Below, piece after piece: positions 15,607 through 25,224 of a stretch of DNA of 64,000 nucleotides (its first letter is position 1; the number at the start of each line of letters is the position of its first letter). Source of the stretch: Psychroserpens sp. Hel_I_66 (GTDB lineage Bacteria; Bacteroidota; Bacteroidia; Flavobacteriales; Flavobacteriaceae). Below the pieces are notes generated by a model. It saw nothing but the letters and a program-made list of their open reading frames with translations, searched no databases and was not told the origin of the DNA. The position numbers and the translations under genes were made by a program. The stretch is taken from NCBI RefSeq assembly GCF_000799465.1, contig NZ_JUGU01000001.1:1116001-1180000 (forward strand), in the 5' to 3' direction.

Positions 15607-16731
15607 ATGAATTCAAAAATATGGTTGTCTTCACCTCATATGGGTGGAACAGAACAATCTTATGTAAATAATGCTTTCGATACGAATTGGATCGCTCCAT
15701 TGGGACCTCATGTGGTTGGTTTTGAGAGCGATATTCAAGAATATCTCAATCAAAGCATTCATGTGGCAGCCTTAAGCTCTGGTACTGCTGCATTACACTT
15801 AGGTTTGATATTGTTGAATGTAGGTCATGGAGATGAAGTTATTTGCCAGAGTAAAACATTCTCTGCATCTGCCAACCCAATAATCTATCAAGGAGCTATC
15901 CCAGTATTTGTGGATAGCGAAAAAGATACTTGGAACATATGTCCAGAACAATTAGAAATTGCTATAAAAGACCGTATTAGCAAAGGAAAAAAGCCTAAAG
16001 CCATTATCGCTGTGCATCTCTACGGAATGCCATATAAGGCAAAAGAAATCGGAGCTATCTCTAAAAAATACGATATTCCGGTTTTAGAAGATAGTGCAGA
16101 GGCACTTGGAAGTTCTTATCACGGAGAGAAGTGTGGAACTTTTGGGGATATTGCTGTCTTGTCATTCAATGGAAATAAAATCATAACCACCTCAGGAGGA
16201 GGTGCGTTAGTAAGCAAAAATCCAGAAATAAAAGAAAAAGCTGTCTTTCTCGCTACCCAAGCAAGAGATAAAGCTGTTGAATATTTACATTCTTCAATAG
16301 GCTATAATTATAGATTGTCTAATGTACTTGCTGGAATTGGGAGAGGTCAAATGGAAGTTTTAGATGATCGCGTAAAGGCAAGACGTCGCGTATATGAATT
16401 TTATAAGGAAAGTTTTAATGACATTGAAGAACTTAAATTTAATGATGATCATGAAGGGTTTTATAGTAATCGTTGGCTATCTTGTGTGCTAACACCTTCC
16501 GAAGGCATAAGAGAAGGGATTAGATTGAGTTTAGAAAAGGATAATATTGAAACCCGACCCCTTTGGAAACCAATGCACCAACAGCCTGTATTTAAGGATT
16601 ACCCGCAATATCTCAATGGTATTTCAGATGAGTTGTTTGAAAAAGGCTTATGTTTGCCTAGCGGTTCTAACTTAACTGATGATGAACTAAATAGAGTATC
16701 ATCTGCAATAAAAACTTATTTTAGAGCATGA
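15607..16731 (+). CDS. DegT/DnrJ/EryC1-family sugar aminotransferase
   Basis: A 374-residue PLP-dependent aminotransferase of the DegT/DnrJ/EryC1/StrS family. It matches PglE-type enzymes that turn a UDP-4-keto-6-deoxy-HexNAc into the 4-amino sugar. The N-terminus SPHMGGTEQ...YVNNAFDTNWIAPLGPHV is typical, and the PLP lysine is Lys191 in NGNKIITTSGGG. Its stop overlaps the start of the membrane 4,6-dehydratase by 4 nt (ATGA), which would supply the keto substrate. An acetyltransferase completing a bacillosamine-type pathway is not in the window. The exact sugar is an inference from the pair of genes. Confidence 0.85.
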   Translation: MNSKIWLSSPHMGGTEQSYVNNAFDTNWIAPLGPHVVGFESDIQEYLNQSIHVAALSSGTAALHLGLILLNVGHGDEVICQSKTFSASANPIIYQGAIPVFVDSEKDTWNICPEQLEIAIKDRISKGKKPKAIIAVHLYGMPYKAKEIGAISKKYDIPVLEDSAEALGSSYHGEKCGTFGDIAVLSFNGNKIITTSGGGALVSKNPEIKEKAVFLATQARDKAVEYLHSSIGYNYRLSNVLAGIGRGQMEVLDDRVKARRRVYEFYKESFNDIEELKFNDDHEGFYSNRWLSCVLTPSEGIREGIRLSLEKDNIETRPLWKPMHQQPVFKDYPQYLNGISDELFEKGLCLPSGSNLTDDELNRVSSAIKTYFRA

Positions 16732-18620
16732 TTAAAAAGTTTTTACAAGATATATCAGATAAATATGCGTCTAAATGGCTGGTTATGCTGTTTGACTTGT
16801 GCATTATAGCTTTTGCTTTTATTGCTGCATATATTATTCGATTTAATTTTATAATCAACTTTGACGTCTTAATTATGCTAAAGCAAATTCCATTTGTTTT
16901 CTTAGCAGCATTAATAAGTTTTATCATTACTGGCTCCTACAAAGGGGTTGTTAGATTTACAGGTTTTAAGGATGTAATCAATATTATAATTGGCGTTAAT
17001 ATATTGGCGACGATATTAATTGTCTCGACATTTTTTAGCCGAAGATTTAATTATGAGAGCATCTTCAATATTTCTGGTTCTGTAATTTACATTCACTTGT
17101 TACTTAACATTCTATTTTTAGTTGGTTCAAAACTTTTCATAAAGTCTGTTTACAACAAGCTAATGCAGGATTTTAAAACGCAAAAACGTGTTTTGATTTT
17201 TGGAGCGGGAAACGCAGGAATGATTACCTACGATGCCATTTCAAACGATCCTACAAATAGTCACAAGGTCATCGGTTTTATTGATGATAACGAGAGAAAA
17301 ATTGGTAAAAAAATAAACACTTTATTAGTATACAGTCTTGAAAAAATCGATCAAGAACTTATTGAAAGAGATAATATAGAAGAAGTTATCATATCTGTTC
17401 AAAATATCGATTCATCAAGGTTACTCCAAATTTCAGGATTATTATTTGAGTTAGGTCTAAAAGTTAAAATCGTGCCTCCTGTACAGCATTGGATTGATGG
17501 AGATTTGAGCTTAGGTCAAATTAAGGAAGTCAATATTGAGGATTTATTAGGTAGAGACCCTATCTCTATTACAAATCCAGCACTTCTAGACGAGTATGAG
17601 AACCAGATTATTTTAATTAGTGGTGCTGCAGGATCAATTGGAAGCGAGATTGCAAAAAAAGCTACTAATTACAATTATAAAAAATTGATTCTTATTGATA
17701 CTGCGGAATCACCTTTGTATGATTTACAACAAGAATTTGTTCAAAAGAACGTTAAGAATTTTATAGCCATCGTTGCAGATGTCCGGGATTTTAGACGAAT
17801 GGAAAAATTGTTTCAACAATATAAGCCCAATATCGTTTTCCATGCTGCAGCTTACAAGCATGTTCCTTTAATGGAAAACAATCCATTTGAAGCAGTTACC
17901 GTGAATATTGGAGGGACACGTCATATGGCAAGTCTTTCTGTAAAATATGGTGTAAACAAATTTGTTTTAATTTCTACTGATAAAGCTGTAAATCCAACAA
18001 ATGTTATGGGTGCCACAAAACGTATTGCAGAGCTATACGTCAATTGTTTGCAAGGAAAAGGTAAAACTAAATTTATAACTACAAGATTTGGAAACGTATT
18101 AGGATCCAATGGTTCTGTAATTCCGTTGTTTAAGAAGCAAATTGACAACGGAGGTCCATTAACTGTAACGCATAAAGATATTACTCGTTATTTTATGACC
18201 ATTTCTGAAGCATGTCAACTCGTTTTAGAAGCTGCTACAATGGGTAATGGAGGAGAGATTTTTGTTTTTGATATGGGAGAATCGGTAAAAATATATGACC
18301 TTGCCAAGAACATGATTATTCTATCTGGACTTCGTTTCCCTGAAGATATTGATATTAAAATAACAGGATTAAGACCTGGAGAAAAAATATATGAAGAGCT
18401 TTTAGCTGATGGCGAAAACACAAGGCCAACATACCATGATAAAATCATGATTGCCAAAACAAAGCAAATTGATGTGCTTACTATCAGTGATAAGATATCT
18501 AATTTATGTGCTGTAAGCTCAAAATCACAAAACCTTGAGATTGTTTCTTTAATTAAAGAAATCATCCCAGAATATATTTCTAATAACTCTAAATATGAGG
18601 TATTGGATTCCAAAAAATAA
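16728..18620 (+). CDS. membrane UDP-sugar 4,6-dehydratase (PglF/WbpM/CapD type)
   Basis: A 630-residue protein with four N-terminal transmembrane segments (about 15-135). A first Rossmann-like region follows with FGAGNAGM near 157. The catalytic short-chain dehydrogenase domain has ISGAAGSIGSE near 297 and STDKAVNPTNVMGATKR, where Met replaces the usual catalytic Tyr, as in PglF/WbpM enzymes. The length fits this family. It should convert UDP-GlcNAc to the 4-keto-6-deoxy sugar at the inner membrane, supplying the aminotransferase encoded just upstream. The 4-nt overlap and shared strand make the two an obvious functional pair. Alternative names for the family are CapD and polysaccharide biosynthesis protein. 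Confidence 0.88.
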   Translation: MIKKFLQDISDKYASKWLVMLFDLCIIAFAFIAAYIIRFNFIINFDVLIMLKQIPFVFLAALISFIITGSYKGVVRFTGFKDVINIIIGVNILATILIVSTFFSRRFNYESIFNISGSVIYIHLLLNILFLVGSKLFIKSVYNKLMQDFKTQKRVLIFGAGNAGMITYDAISNDPTNSHKVIGFIDDNERKIGKKINTLLVYSLEKIDQELIERDNIEEVIISVQNIDSSRLLQISGLLFELGLKVKIVPPVQHWIDGDLSLGQIKEVNIEDLLGRDPISITNPALLDEYENQIILISGAAGSIGSEIAKKATNYNYKKLILIDTAESPLYDLQQEFVQKNVKNFIAIVADVRDFRRMEKLFQQYKPNIVFHAAAYKHVPLMENNPFEAVTVNIGGTRHMASLSVKYGVNKFVLISTDKAVNPTNVMGATKRIAELYVNCLQGKGKTKFITTRFGNVLGSNGSVIPLFKKQIDNGGPLTVTHKDITRYFMTISEACQLVLEAATMGNGGEIFVFDMGESVKIYDLAKNMIILSGLRFPEDIDIKITGLRPGEKIYEELLADGENTRPTYHDKIMIAKTKQIDVLTISDKISNLCAVSSKSQNLEIVSLIKEIIPEYISNNSKYEVLDSKK

Positions 18621-18644
18621 TTACAAATAAATCAATAAAATAAA

Positions 18645-19445
18645 ATGCTTAAACCTTTAAAACTCATTATAAAGTCATTAATTATTTTGTCTTTTACATT
18701 TCTGTTAGCATCTTGTGGGTCTAAGAAAGAGCTAGTATACTTTCAAGATGAACCAATTGCCGATCAAAGTTTAAGTGAATTAGATAATTTTTATGAGATT
18801 CGTTACAAACCTAACGATATTTTAACCATTGATGTCTCTGCAGTAAATGTGGAGTCTGTAGCTCCATTTAACTTACCTACTGTAGCTTATAATTCTACTG
18901 CTGATGCAACAAGCCAAGCTACAATTTTGCGTCAAACTTATTTAATAGATGGTAGTGGCAATATAGAATTTCCAGTTTTGGGTACCATAAAAATAGGTGG
19001 ATTAACTCGAAACGAAGCAACAGAAATGCTCAAAGAAAAAATTGGAGAATATGTAAAAGAGTTTATCGTTAATATACGACTCATTAATTTTTCAATCACA
19101 ATATTAGGTGATGTAAACAATCCTGGAACGTTTACTGTTCAAGGTGAACGTATTTCTCTTTCTCAAGCTTTAGGTTTAGCTGGAGATTTAACAATATATG
19201 GAAAGCGAGATAATATTTTACTTATACGCGAAGTTGATGGAAAAAAGAAATATGCTAAATATGATCTAACATCTGTAAATGTTGTGAACTCACCAGTATA
19301 TTACCTTTCTCAAAACGACGTCATTTATGTAGAACCTAATAACGCCAAAATAAAAACGTCGTCCTATAATCCAAACACAGGTGTACTTATATCTGCTGTT
19401 TCAACATTAGCAACTATAGCTGCTATTTTTATTTTTAGAAATTAA
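18645..19445 (+). CDS. Wza-like polysaccharide export lipoprotein
   Basis: A 266-residue outer-membrane polysaccharide export (OPX) protein. The signal peptide ends in a lipobox LLASCGSK, placing the lipidated Cys near residue 24. A poly-export domain follows, with the phrase YKPNDILTIDVSAV, and then a SLBB-type domain, ILGDVNNPGTFTV. A hydrophobic C-terminal segment (VSTLATIAAIFIF) ends the protein. It lies between the sugar dehydratase and the Wzc-like kinase, the standard arrangement of a Wzy-dependent capsule or exopolysaccharide exporter. It should form the outer-membrane part of the export channel together with the kinase. No Wzx or Wzy gene is in the window; they may lie upstream. Confidence 0.9.
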   Translation: MLKPLKLIIKSLIILSFTFLLASCGSKKELVYFQDEPIADQSLSELDNFYEIRYKPNDILTIDVSAVNVESVAPFNLPTVAYNSTADATSQATILRQTYLIDGSGNIEFPVLGTIKIGGLTRNEATEMLKEKIGEYVKEFIVNIRLINFSITILGDVNNPGTFTVQGERISLSQALGLAGDLTIYGKRDNILLIREVDGKKKYAKYDLTSVNVVNSPVYYLSQNDVIYVEPNNAKIKTSSYNPNTGVLISAVSTLATIAAIFIFRN

Positions 19446-19461
19446 TACGTTTTAGAACAAT

Positions 19462-21816
19462 ATGCCTCAAAATTCTGTTGCCAATAAAGACACCATAATA
19501 AGTCTGATTGAATTATATCTTTCAAAATGGAAGTTCATTATATTTTGCTTAATAATAGCACTTTCAATAGCATTTTTAAAAATTAGATATAGTACGAATA
19601 TATATCAGGCAAATGCTACAATTAAACTAAAGGAAGATGAGAATTCTCGTAATTTATCAGAACTTTCTGCGCTTCAAAGTGGAGGCTTAGGAGGCAGTGC
19701 CCTACCAAATGTTTTAGATGAAATAGAAATTATAAAATCTAGATCCATTATTACAAAAGTAGTTGAAGAACTTAAATTAAATACTACTTTTTATTTGACC
19801 GGAAAGGTAAAAAAAGAAGAAATATATTCTAATCCACCATTGAATATAAATTTTTTCATGGCAGATTCTATTGTTGAAAACATTAGCAAATCATTATACA
19901 TTAAGATTTTATCGGCTCAAAAATATGAGCTTTCTAATATTGATTACAACAAATTACTAGAGTTTAATGATGGTGAGAGAACAACCCATAGTTTTGGTGA
20001 AAAAGTAAAATCCTCTTTTGGCGAGTTTGTGCTTACACCAAATTTAGGTACTTATGGCTCAACTCCTGGGTCTCATATCGAAATCAGTTTAAGACCTGTT
20101 CATAGTGTAACTGAATCATACCTTGCGAACATTAATGTGAGTACTACTGATAAGTCTAACGTTATAAATCTATCGCTTAAAGAAGCAATAAAAGAAAAAG
20201 CTAGACTTATACTTAATAAAGTCATTGAAAAATATAACGAAGATGTTATAAATGATAAAGAAAAAATTGTTCAAACCACTACTGATTTTATTACTAACAG
20301 ATTACAAGTTGTCTCAAACGAACTGGAACAAGTAGATTTTACTGCTGAAAGTCTACAAAAAGACAATAGACTCACAGCTTTAGGTTCGCAATCAAACATA
20401 TTTCTAGAAAGTGAGCGCCAAACTGAAGCTCAAATTAATCAAACCAGTACACAATTACAGTTGGCTGAGTTTATGAGTGATCGTCTTGAAGACAATAATA
20501 GTGATACAGATCTTTTACCTGCAGATATTGGATTAACAGACAGTAATGTGTCTCAAATAACAAATCAGTATAATGAGCTTGTATTACAACGTGATAGAAT
20601 TTTGAAAAATTCCAGTAACAAAAACCCAACAGTAGTTAATTTAAATAATCAAATAAATGCATTAAAGAACAATCTCAATCAAAGTATAGAGAACATAAAG
20701 TCTTCCAATCAAATCACACTTAACAATCTAAATAGAGAGAACTCGAGAATTCGTGGTCAAATATACTCAGCTCCAACCAAAGAAAGACAGTTTAGAGATA
20801 TCAAGCGTCAACAGGATATCAAAGAATCTCTTTATTTATATTTATTACAAAAGCGTGAAGAAACAGCTATAACTTTAGGTATGTCATCCGCTAATGCAAA
20901 AGTTGTTGATCTAGCCTATGCTAGCGACAGTCCAGTAGCGCCAAATAGACAAATTATTTATTTAGCCTCAATACTAATAGGGCTCTTTATACCTGTTTCA
21001 TTGATTTACGCTCAAGATTTAATTGATAATAAAATACATACAAAAGAAGACGTACAAAGATTAATTAAAGCACCTTTTATTGGAGATATCCCTAAAGGAG
21101 ACGGTAAATTGAAAGTGGTTAGCAAAGTAGATTATTCCCCAAGAGCAGAAGCGTTTAGAATCATTAGAACCAATATTGATTTCATGCTTCAAAAGGTAGA
21201 TGTACATTGTAAGACTATTTTTGTAACATCAACTACAGCACAAGAAGGTAAATCACACACGACAACCAATCTCGCTTCTTCCTTTTCATTTTCAGAAAAA
21301 AAGGTACTACTCATAGAAACAGATATTCGTGTACCTCGAGTTAATGATTATTTAAATATTAAAGCAAGCAAAGGGCTTACAGACTATATTTCAGATAAAA
21401 GTCTATCTGTAGAAGACGTGACAGTAAAAATAAAGGACAATCCTTTTTTAGATGTGATTCCATCGGGAACAATACCGCCAAATCCTGCCGAATTACTGAT
21501 GAGCAATCGCGTAAACGATCTTTTTGAAAAAGCTAAAACAGAATACGACTACATTGTGGTAGATACTGCTGCAGTTGGCCTGGTTACAGATACACTTTTA
21601 ATTAGTGACCACGCAGATATATTTATTTATGTGGTGAGCGCCAATAATATTGATAAGCGTCAATTGCACATCGCACAAACAATGTACGAAGAAAAACGAC
21701 TGCCAAACATGGTGACATTATTAAACGGTAGCGTCAAGAGAAATGGTTATGGCTATGGGTACGGATATGGAAATAATCCCAACCGAAAAAAGAAATGGTA
21801 CCAGTTCAAAAAGTAA
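19462..21816 (+). CDS. Wzc-like polysaccharide co-polymerase with BY-kinase domain
   Basis: A 784-residue chain-length regulator with tyrosine autokinase. It has an N-terminal Wzz domain with a TM segment near 25-45, a periplasmic coiled coil (about 260-460), a second TM near 495-515, and a cytoplasmic kinase. The kinase shows Walker A (TTAQEGKSHTTTN), Walker A' (VLLIETDIR) and Walker B (YDYIVVDTA). Walker A' has Glu where the consensus D-x-D-x-R has its first Asp. A tyrosine-rich tail (YGYGYGYGN) is the expected autophosphorylation cluster. It follows the Wza-like gene by 16 nt and precedes a strong terminator, closing the locus. No separate phosphatase gene is visible nearby. Confidence 0.9.
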   Translation: MPQNSVANKDTIISLIELYLSKWKFIIFCLIIALSIAFLKIRYSTNIYQANATIKLKEDENSRNLSELSALQSGGLGGSALPNVLDEIEIIKSRSIITKVVEELKLNTTFYLTGKVKKEEIYSNPPLNINFFMADSIVENISKSLYIKILSAQKYELSNIDYNKLLEFNDGERTTHSFGEKVKSSFGEFVLTPNLGTYGSTPGSHIEISLRPVHSVTESYLANINVSTTDKSNVINLSLKEAIKEKARLILNKVIEKYNEDVINDKEKIVQTTTDFITNRLQVVSNELEQVDFTAESLQKDNRLTALGSQSNIFLESERQTEAQINQTSTQLQLAEFMSDRLEDNNSDTDLLPADIGLTDSNVSQITNQYNELVLQRDRILKNSSNKNPTVVNLNNQINALKNNLNQSIENIKSSNQITLNNLNRENSRIRGQIYSAPTKERQFRDIKRQQDIKESLYLYLLQKREETAITLGMSSANAKVVDLAYASDSPVAPNRQIIYLASILIGLFIPVSLIYAQDLIDNKIHTKEDVQRLIKAPFIGDIPKGDGKLKVVSKVDYSPRAEAFRIIRTNIDFMLQKVDVHCKTIFVTSTTAQEGKSHTTTNLASSFSFSEKKVLLIETDIRVPRVNDYLNIKASKGLTDYISDKSLSVEDVTVKIKDNPFLDVIPSGTIPPNPAELLMSNRVNDLFEKAKTEYDYIVVDTAAVGLVTDTLLISDHADIFIYVVSANNIDKRQLHIAQTMYEEKRLPNMVTLLNGSVKRNGYGYGYGYGNNPNRKKKWYQFKK

Positions 21817-21827
21817 ATAACTAAAAA

Positions 21828-21868
21828 AATGAGATTAGAAACATAAATTCTAATCTCATTTTTTTTTC
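21828..21868. terminator. strong Rho-independent terminator, probably bidirectional
   Basis: A 13-bp perfect stem (AATGAGATTAGAA at 21828-21840 with its complement at 21848-21860), a 7-nt loop and T-rich flanks on both strands. It ends the polysaccharide locus and could also stop transcription coming leftward from the proline dehydrogenase gene. Confidence 0.9.
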
Positions 21869-21871
21869 TCT

Positions 21872-21914
21872 CTTCGGAAATGAAAAAACGTTCAGAGCAT
21901 TACATTTTCCGAAG
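21872..21914. repeat. inverted pair of the TTCCGAAG word
   Basis: CTTCGGAA at 21872-21879 faces TTCCGAAG at 21907-21914. With flanking bases the arms extend to TCTTCGGAAATG against CATTTTCCGAAGA (one bulged T), able to form a hairpin 3' of the proline dehydrogenase gene. See the finding on the dispersed octamer. Confidence 0.7.
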
Positions 21915-21925
21915 AAAATGGTATA

Positions 21926-23098
21926 TCATAACTTGCGTCTTTTCTTTTCCTGCTTCAATAGATTAAGTTCTCTACTTGTTTGACCTGCAACCGAAGTGTT
22001 TTCCTCCGCACGTCGTATCAAATAAGGCATCACATCCTTTACGGGTCCAAAAGGCACATATTTAGCAACATTGTAGCCTTGCTCTGCAAGATTGAAACTT
22101 ATGTGATCGCTCATTCCGTAAAGCTGTCCAAACCAGACATTGTTGTCGGTTTTTTCAATGCCCTTTTCTGCCATCATCTCCATAGCCAGATAACAACTTT
22201 GCTCATTGTGCGTACCTATAAACAATGAAATATCATCAAGATTATTGAGAATGTAGGACATACACTTATCAAAATTCTCGTCCGTAGCCTTTTTATTTTC
22301 ACAAATTGGTGATTGATAGTTCTTCTCCTCTGCCCTTTTTCGTTCTTTTTCCATATATGCACCACGTACTATTTTAAAACCAATTTTAAAGTGATTTTGT
22401 TTGGCACGTTCATGCAACTCTTTTAAATAATCAAATCTGTCCCAACGGTAGGTCTGCAAAGTGTTATAAACAATAGGCTTATCTGTATTATATTTTTGCA
22501 TCATGAACTCGCAAAGGTCATCTGCTGCATCCTGCATCCAGCTTTCTTCACCATCTATTAAAACTTCAACATCTTTTTCCTTTGCAAGTTTGCAAACCGT
22601 ATCAAAACGTGCAACAATGCGATCCCATTCCTTTTGCTCTTCAGAAGTCAAATTTTTACCCTCACCAATTTTCTGGTACAGATAAAAACGTCCAAATCCA
22701 GTAGGCTTAAACACCACTATTGGCATGGCCTCCTTTTCATCTGCAAACCTAATTATCTTTAAAATCTTATCTCGAGCCTCATCAAATGTAGATTCGTCCT
22801 CCTTGCCTTCTACCGAGTAATCTAGAACAGAACTCACACCCTTGGTATACATATTATCGATTACGGGCAAGCAATCTTCTTCATTTACACCTCCACAAAA
22901 GTGATCAAAAACAGTAGAACGAATTAATCCCTCAACAGGTAAATGAGCCTTTAAAGCAAAATTTGTAGCTGCTGTACCAATGCGCACCATGGGTTCGTAC
23001 GATATCATTTTAAATAAAAAATACGCACGCTCAAGCTGTGAATCATTTTTGAGGGCAAATGCAACTTCGGTATTATCAAAAAGTGTAGATGTATTCAT
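21926..23098 (-). CDS. proline dehydrogenase
   Basis: A 390-residue FAD-dependent proline dehydrogenase (PRODH) oxidising L-proline to pyrroline-5-carboxylate, the first step of proline catabolism. Recognisable stretches include the N-terminal RAYFLFKMISYEPMVRIG, FKIVRGAYMEKER (with the conserved Arg/Gly-Ala-Tyr of the barrel), FIGTHNEQS and the C-terminal YVPFGPVKDVMPYLIRRAEEN, whose two arginines bind the substrate carboxylate in the family. The length matches stand-alone PRODH, without the PutA P5C dehydrogenase domain. It is transcribed convergently toward the capsule operon and divergently from aroB. It probably has no link to the NRPS despite that enzyme's proline-like pocket. Confidence 0.92.
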   Translation of the reverse strand: MNTSTLFDNTEVAFALKNDSQLERAYFLFKMISYEPMVRIGTAATNFALKAHLPVEGLIRSTVFDHFCGGVNEEDCLPVIDNMYTKGVSSVLDYSVEGKEDESTFDEARDKILKIIRFADEKEAMPIVVFKPTGFGRFYLYQKIGEGKNLTSEEQKEWDRIVARFDTVCKLAKEKDVEVLIDGEESWMQDAADDLCEFMMQKYNTDKPIVYNTLQTYRWDRFDYLKELHERAKQNHFKIGFKIVRGAYMEKERKRAEEKNYQSPICENKKATDENFDKCMSYILNNLDDISLFIGTHNEQSCYLAMEMMAEKGIEKTDNNVWFGQLYGMSDHISFNLAEQGYNVAKYVPFGPVKDVMPYLIRRAEENTSVAGQTSRELNLLKQEKKRRKL

Positions 23099-23168
23099 TC
23101 AATAAAAATATAACACAAAAATAATTATTCATTAGGGATTATGTTATGAAAAACTGCTAATTTTCGGC

Positions 23169-24245
23169 ATGAATTCTATTGAAACCAAAACATACTCCGT
23201 TCATTTTAGTGAAAAGGCTTATTTAGAGCTAAATAACTATATAAATGACCACAATTTTTCTAAGATTTTTATTTTGGTAGATAGCAATACCCATCAACTT
23301 TGTTTACCTAAGTTTATGGCACAATTAGAAACTCAAACCGCTATTGAAATCATAGAAATTGAAGCTGGAGAAGAGCATAAAACCATAGATACTTGTGTTG
23401 GTGTATGGAATGCGTTTTCAGATTTAGGTGCAGATCGCAAAAGCCTGCTCCTCAATCTTGGTGGTGGCGTTGTGACAGATTTGGGTGGTTTTGTAGCATG
23501 CACATTCAAACGAGGTATCAAGTACATCAATATCCCAACATCATTACTGGCAATGGTTGATGCCTCAGTTGGAGGAAAAACCGGTGTCGATCTTGGTGCT
23601 CTAAAAAACCAGGTAGGAGTGATTAGTTCTGGCGATATGGTAATTATTGACACCTCCTATTTAGATACGCTTCCTCAAAATCAAATGAAATCTGGTCTAG
23701 CCGAAATGTTAAAACATGGTCTCATCGTCGATAAAGACTATTTTGATAAACTAACTAACTTATCAAAACTCACATTAAATGATTTAGACACTTTAATTCA
23801 TGAGTCTGTCGTTATAAAAAAAGACATTGTCACCAAAGATCCCTTTGAGCAAAACGAACGCAAGCACCTCAATTTTGGGCACACATTAGGTCACGCCATA
23901 GAATCTTATTTTTTAAGTCACACCAAAAAGGAAGCACTGTTGCATGGCGAAGCTATTGCCATTGGGATGATCTTGGAATCTTTTATCTCTTCGGAAATTT
24001 TAAATCTCCCAAAACCAGATTTAGAATACATCACTCAGTCTTTAAATAACATTTATAAACCAGTAATCATTAAATCATCAGATTACGATGCCATTATTGA
24101 GTTATTAAAATATGACAAAAAAAATGAGCATGGCAATATTAACTTTGTTTTGTTAGAGGCTATTGGTAAACCCAAAGTAGATTGCTTGGTCGATAATGGG
24201 TTAATTAAAAAGAGTTTTGAATATTATACTCAAAGCTGTAAATGA
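23169..24245 (+). CDS. aroB: 3-dehydroquinate synthase
   Basis: A 358-residue NAD- and metal-dependent enzyme converting DAHP to 3-dehydroquinate in the shikimate pathway. Family landmarks are GGGVVTDLGGFVACTFKRGI with the following IPTSLLAMVDASVGGKTGVD, then SGLAEMLKHGLI, and the metal ligands in NFGHTLGHAIE and LLHGEAIAIGM. The length is standard. It is divergent from proline dehydrogenase, with 70 bp between the two starts. A second shikimate gene, aroC, is on the minus strand at 57228-58289, not in the same operon. No terminator is evident before the 353-bp gap that follows. Confidence 0.95.
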   Translation: MNSIETKTYSVHFSEKAYLELNNYINDHNFSKIFILVDSNTHQLCLPKFMAQLETQTAIEIIEIEAGEEHKTIDTCVGVWNAFSDLGADRKSLLLNLGGGVVTDLGGFVACTFKRGIKYINIPTSLLAMVDASVGGKTGVDLGALKNQVGVISSGDMVIIDTSYLDTLPQNQMKSGLAEMLKHGLIVDKDYFDKLTNLSKLTLNDLDTLIHESVVIKKDIVTKDPFEQNERKHLNFGHTLGHAIESYFLSHTKKEALLHGEAIAIGMILESFISSEILNLPKPDLEYITQSLNNIYKPVIIKSSDYDAIIELLKYDKKNEHGNINFVLLEAIGKPKVDCLVDNGLIKKSFEYYTQSCK

Positions 24246-24598
24246 CATTTATAAAGTATCAAAACTCAAAAGACTTTTTGTGGTATTAGTATAAACTGTT
24301 GAAAATCTAACACTTGACTTTCTTAAAAAAATAGTCGAACTTCGTCTAATTGTGGATATTATAATTAAACAGTCGATACCCAAACATTAGACAAACAATA
24401 AAAATTTTCAAATTCATAATTTAATTCATTTCTTATTTTCCGAAGAAATTCAAACGATCAATATTGATATTCATAATCAACAAAGTAAACGTAGGTTTAA
24501 ATTTAGTTGATAACTCATAGCAATTCTTTTTCTATAAATACTTAGTATTCCCTATTTTGCAACACTACTTAAAATCCAATATTATAAACCATTTAGTT
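24246..24598. other. intergenic region between aroB and a secreted-protein gene
   Basis: About 350 AT-rich bases without a supported gene. It contains one TTCCGAAG word at 24438-24445 and a CTATTTTGC element near 24551, one base short of the Bacteroidota -7 consensus, which may serve the next gene. I see nothing else in it. Confidence 0.4.
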
Positions 24599-25168
24599 AT
24601 GAAAAAAATCATAATCATAATAACCCTTTGTCTATCTTCCGTTCTGTACGCTCAAAAAGAAAAAGGAACTATTTATTTTAAAGATGGATCAAAAAAAGAA
24701 GGTTTGGTCGCCATTAACGCCAACCACGACATAACGTATAAACTCACTGAAAACAGTGAGAAATTTTTGATCTATAATGCTTCTACCGTAGAAAAAGTAC
24801 AATTAGAAGGTTTCGCCACCCAGTACTATAAAACCATTGAAAACGGACTTGAGAATACTGATAGATTGGTTATAAAACTAATTGATGGCAAAGTAAGCTT
24901 ATACAAAGATTTTAAAGAAACCAATAACGGTAAGGTGAATCTATATTTCGTTGAGAAAGACAATGAGCCACTGGCTCAAATGTATCCCGCTAAATCCTTT
25001 GCAAAAAGTTCAGATAAAGTAATTAAAGACTATTTTCAAGATTGTCCACAGCTTATAGAGCTTCTAGACAAAGAAGCATTTAGAAAAGACGTTAAAATGA
25101 AAGAAGGTCGTAACTCACAACTTCGTCTTGAAGCGATCGTGAAATACTACAATGATAAATGCAATTGA
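24599..25168 (+). CDS. secreted protein of unknown function
   Basis: A 189-residue protein with a clear Sec signal peptide (KKIIIIITLCLSSVLYA, likely cut after residue 18). I chose the ATG at 24599 because it starts the signal peptide; the frame is open back to a TTG at 24557. The mature part begins with a short beta-rich stretch, GTIYFKDGSKKEGLVAI, a pattern common in flavobacterial exported proteins that ask for a response to 'KDG' strands, followed by a charged helical half with one Cys pair (DCPQ, DKCN). I do not recognise a catalytic motif. It is a single gene followed by topoisomerase III on the same strand, and its function is unknown. Confidence 0.6.
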   Translation: MKKIIIIITLCLSSVLYAQKEKGTIYFKDGSKKEGLVAINANHDITYKLTENSEKFLIYNASTVEKVQLEGFATQYYKTIENGLENTDRLVIKLIDGKVSLYKDFKETNNGKVNLYFVEKDNEPLAQMYPAKSFAKSSDKVIKDYFQDCPQLIELLDKEAFRKDVKMKEGRNSQLRLEAIVKYYNDKCN

Positions 25169-25224
25169 ACCATCACAGTAAACCCCATTTTATAACTGTT
25201 TAAACGCTCAAAACATCTAAAATC

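Noticed and set aside
21926..23098. Proline dehydrogenase as supplier or regulator of the proline-like NRPS
   Set aside because: The enzyme consumes proline, is on the opposite strand, and is separated by a strong terminator; its position beside aroB looks like ordinary chromosomal order.
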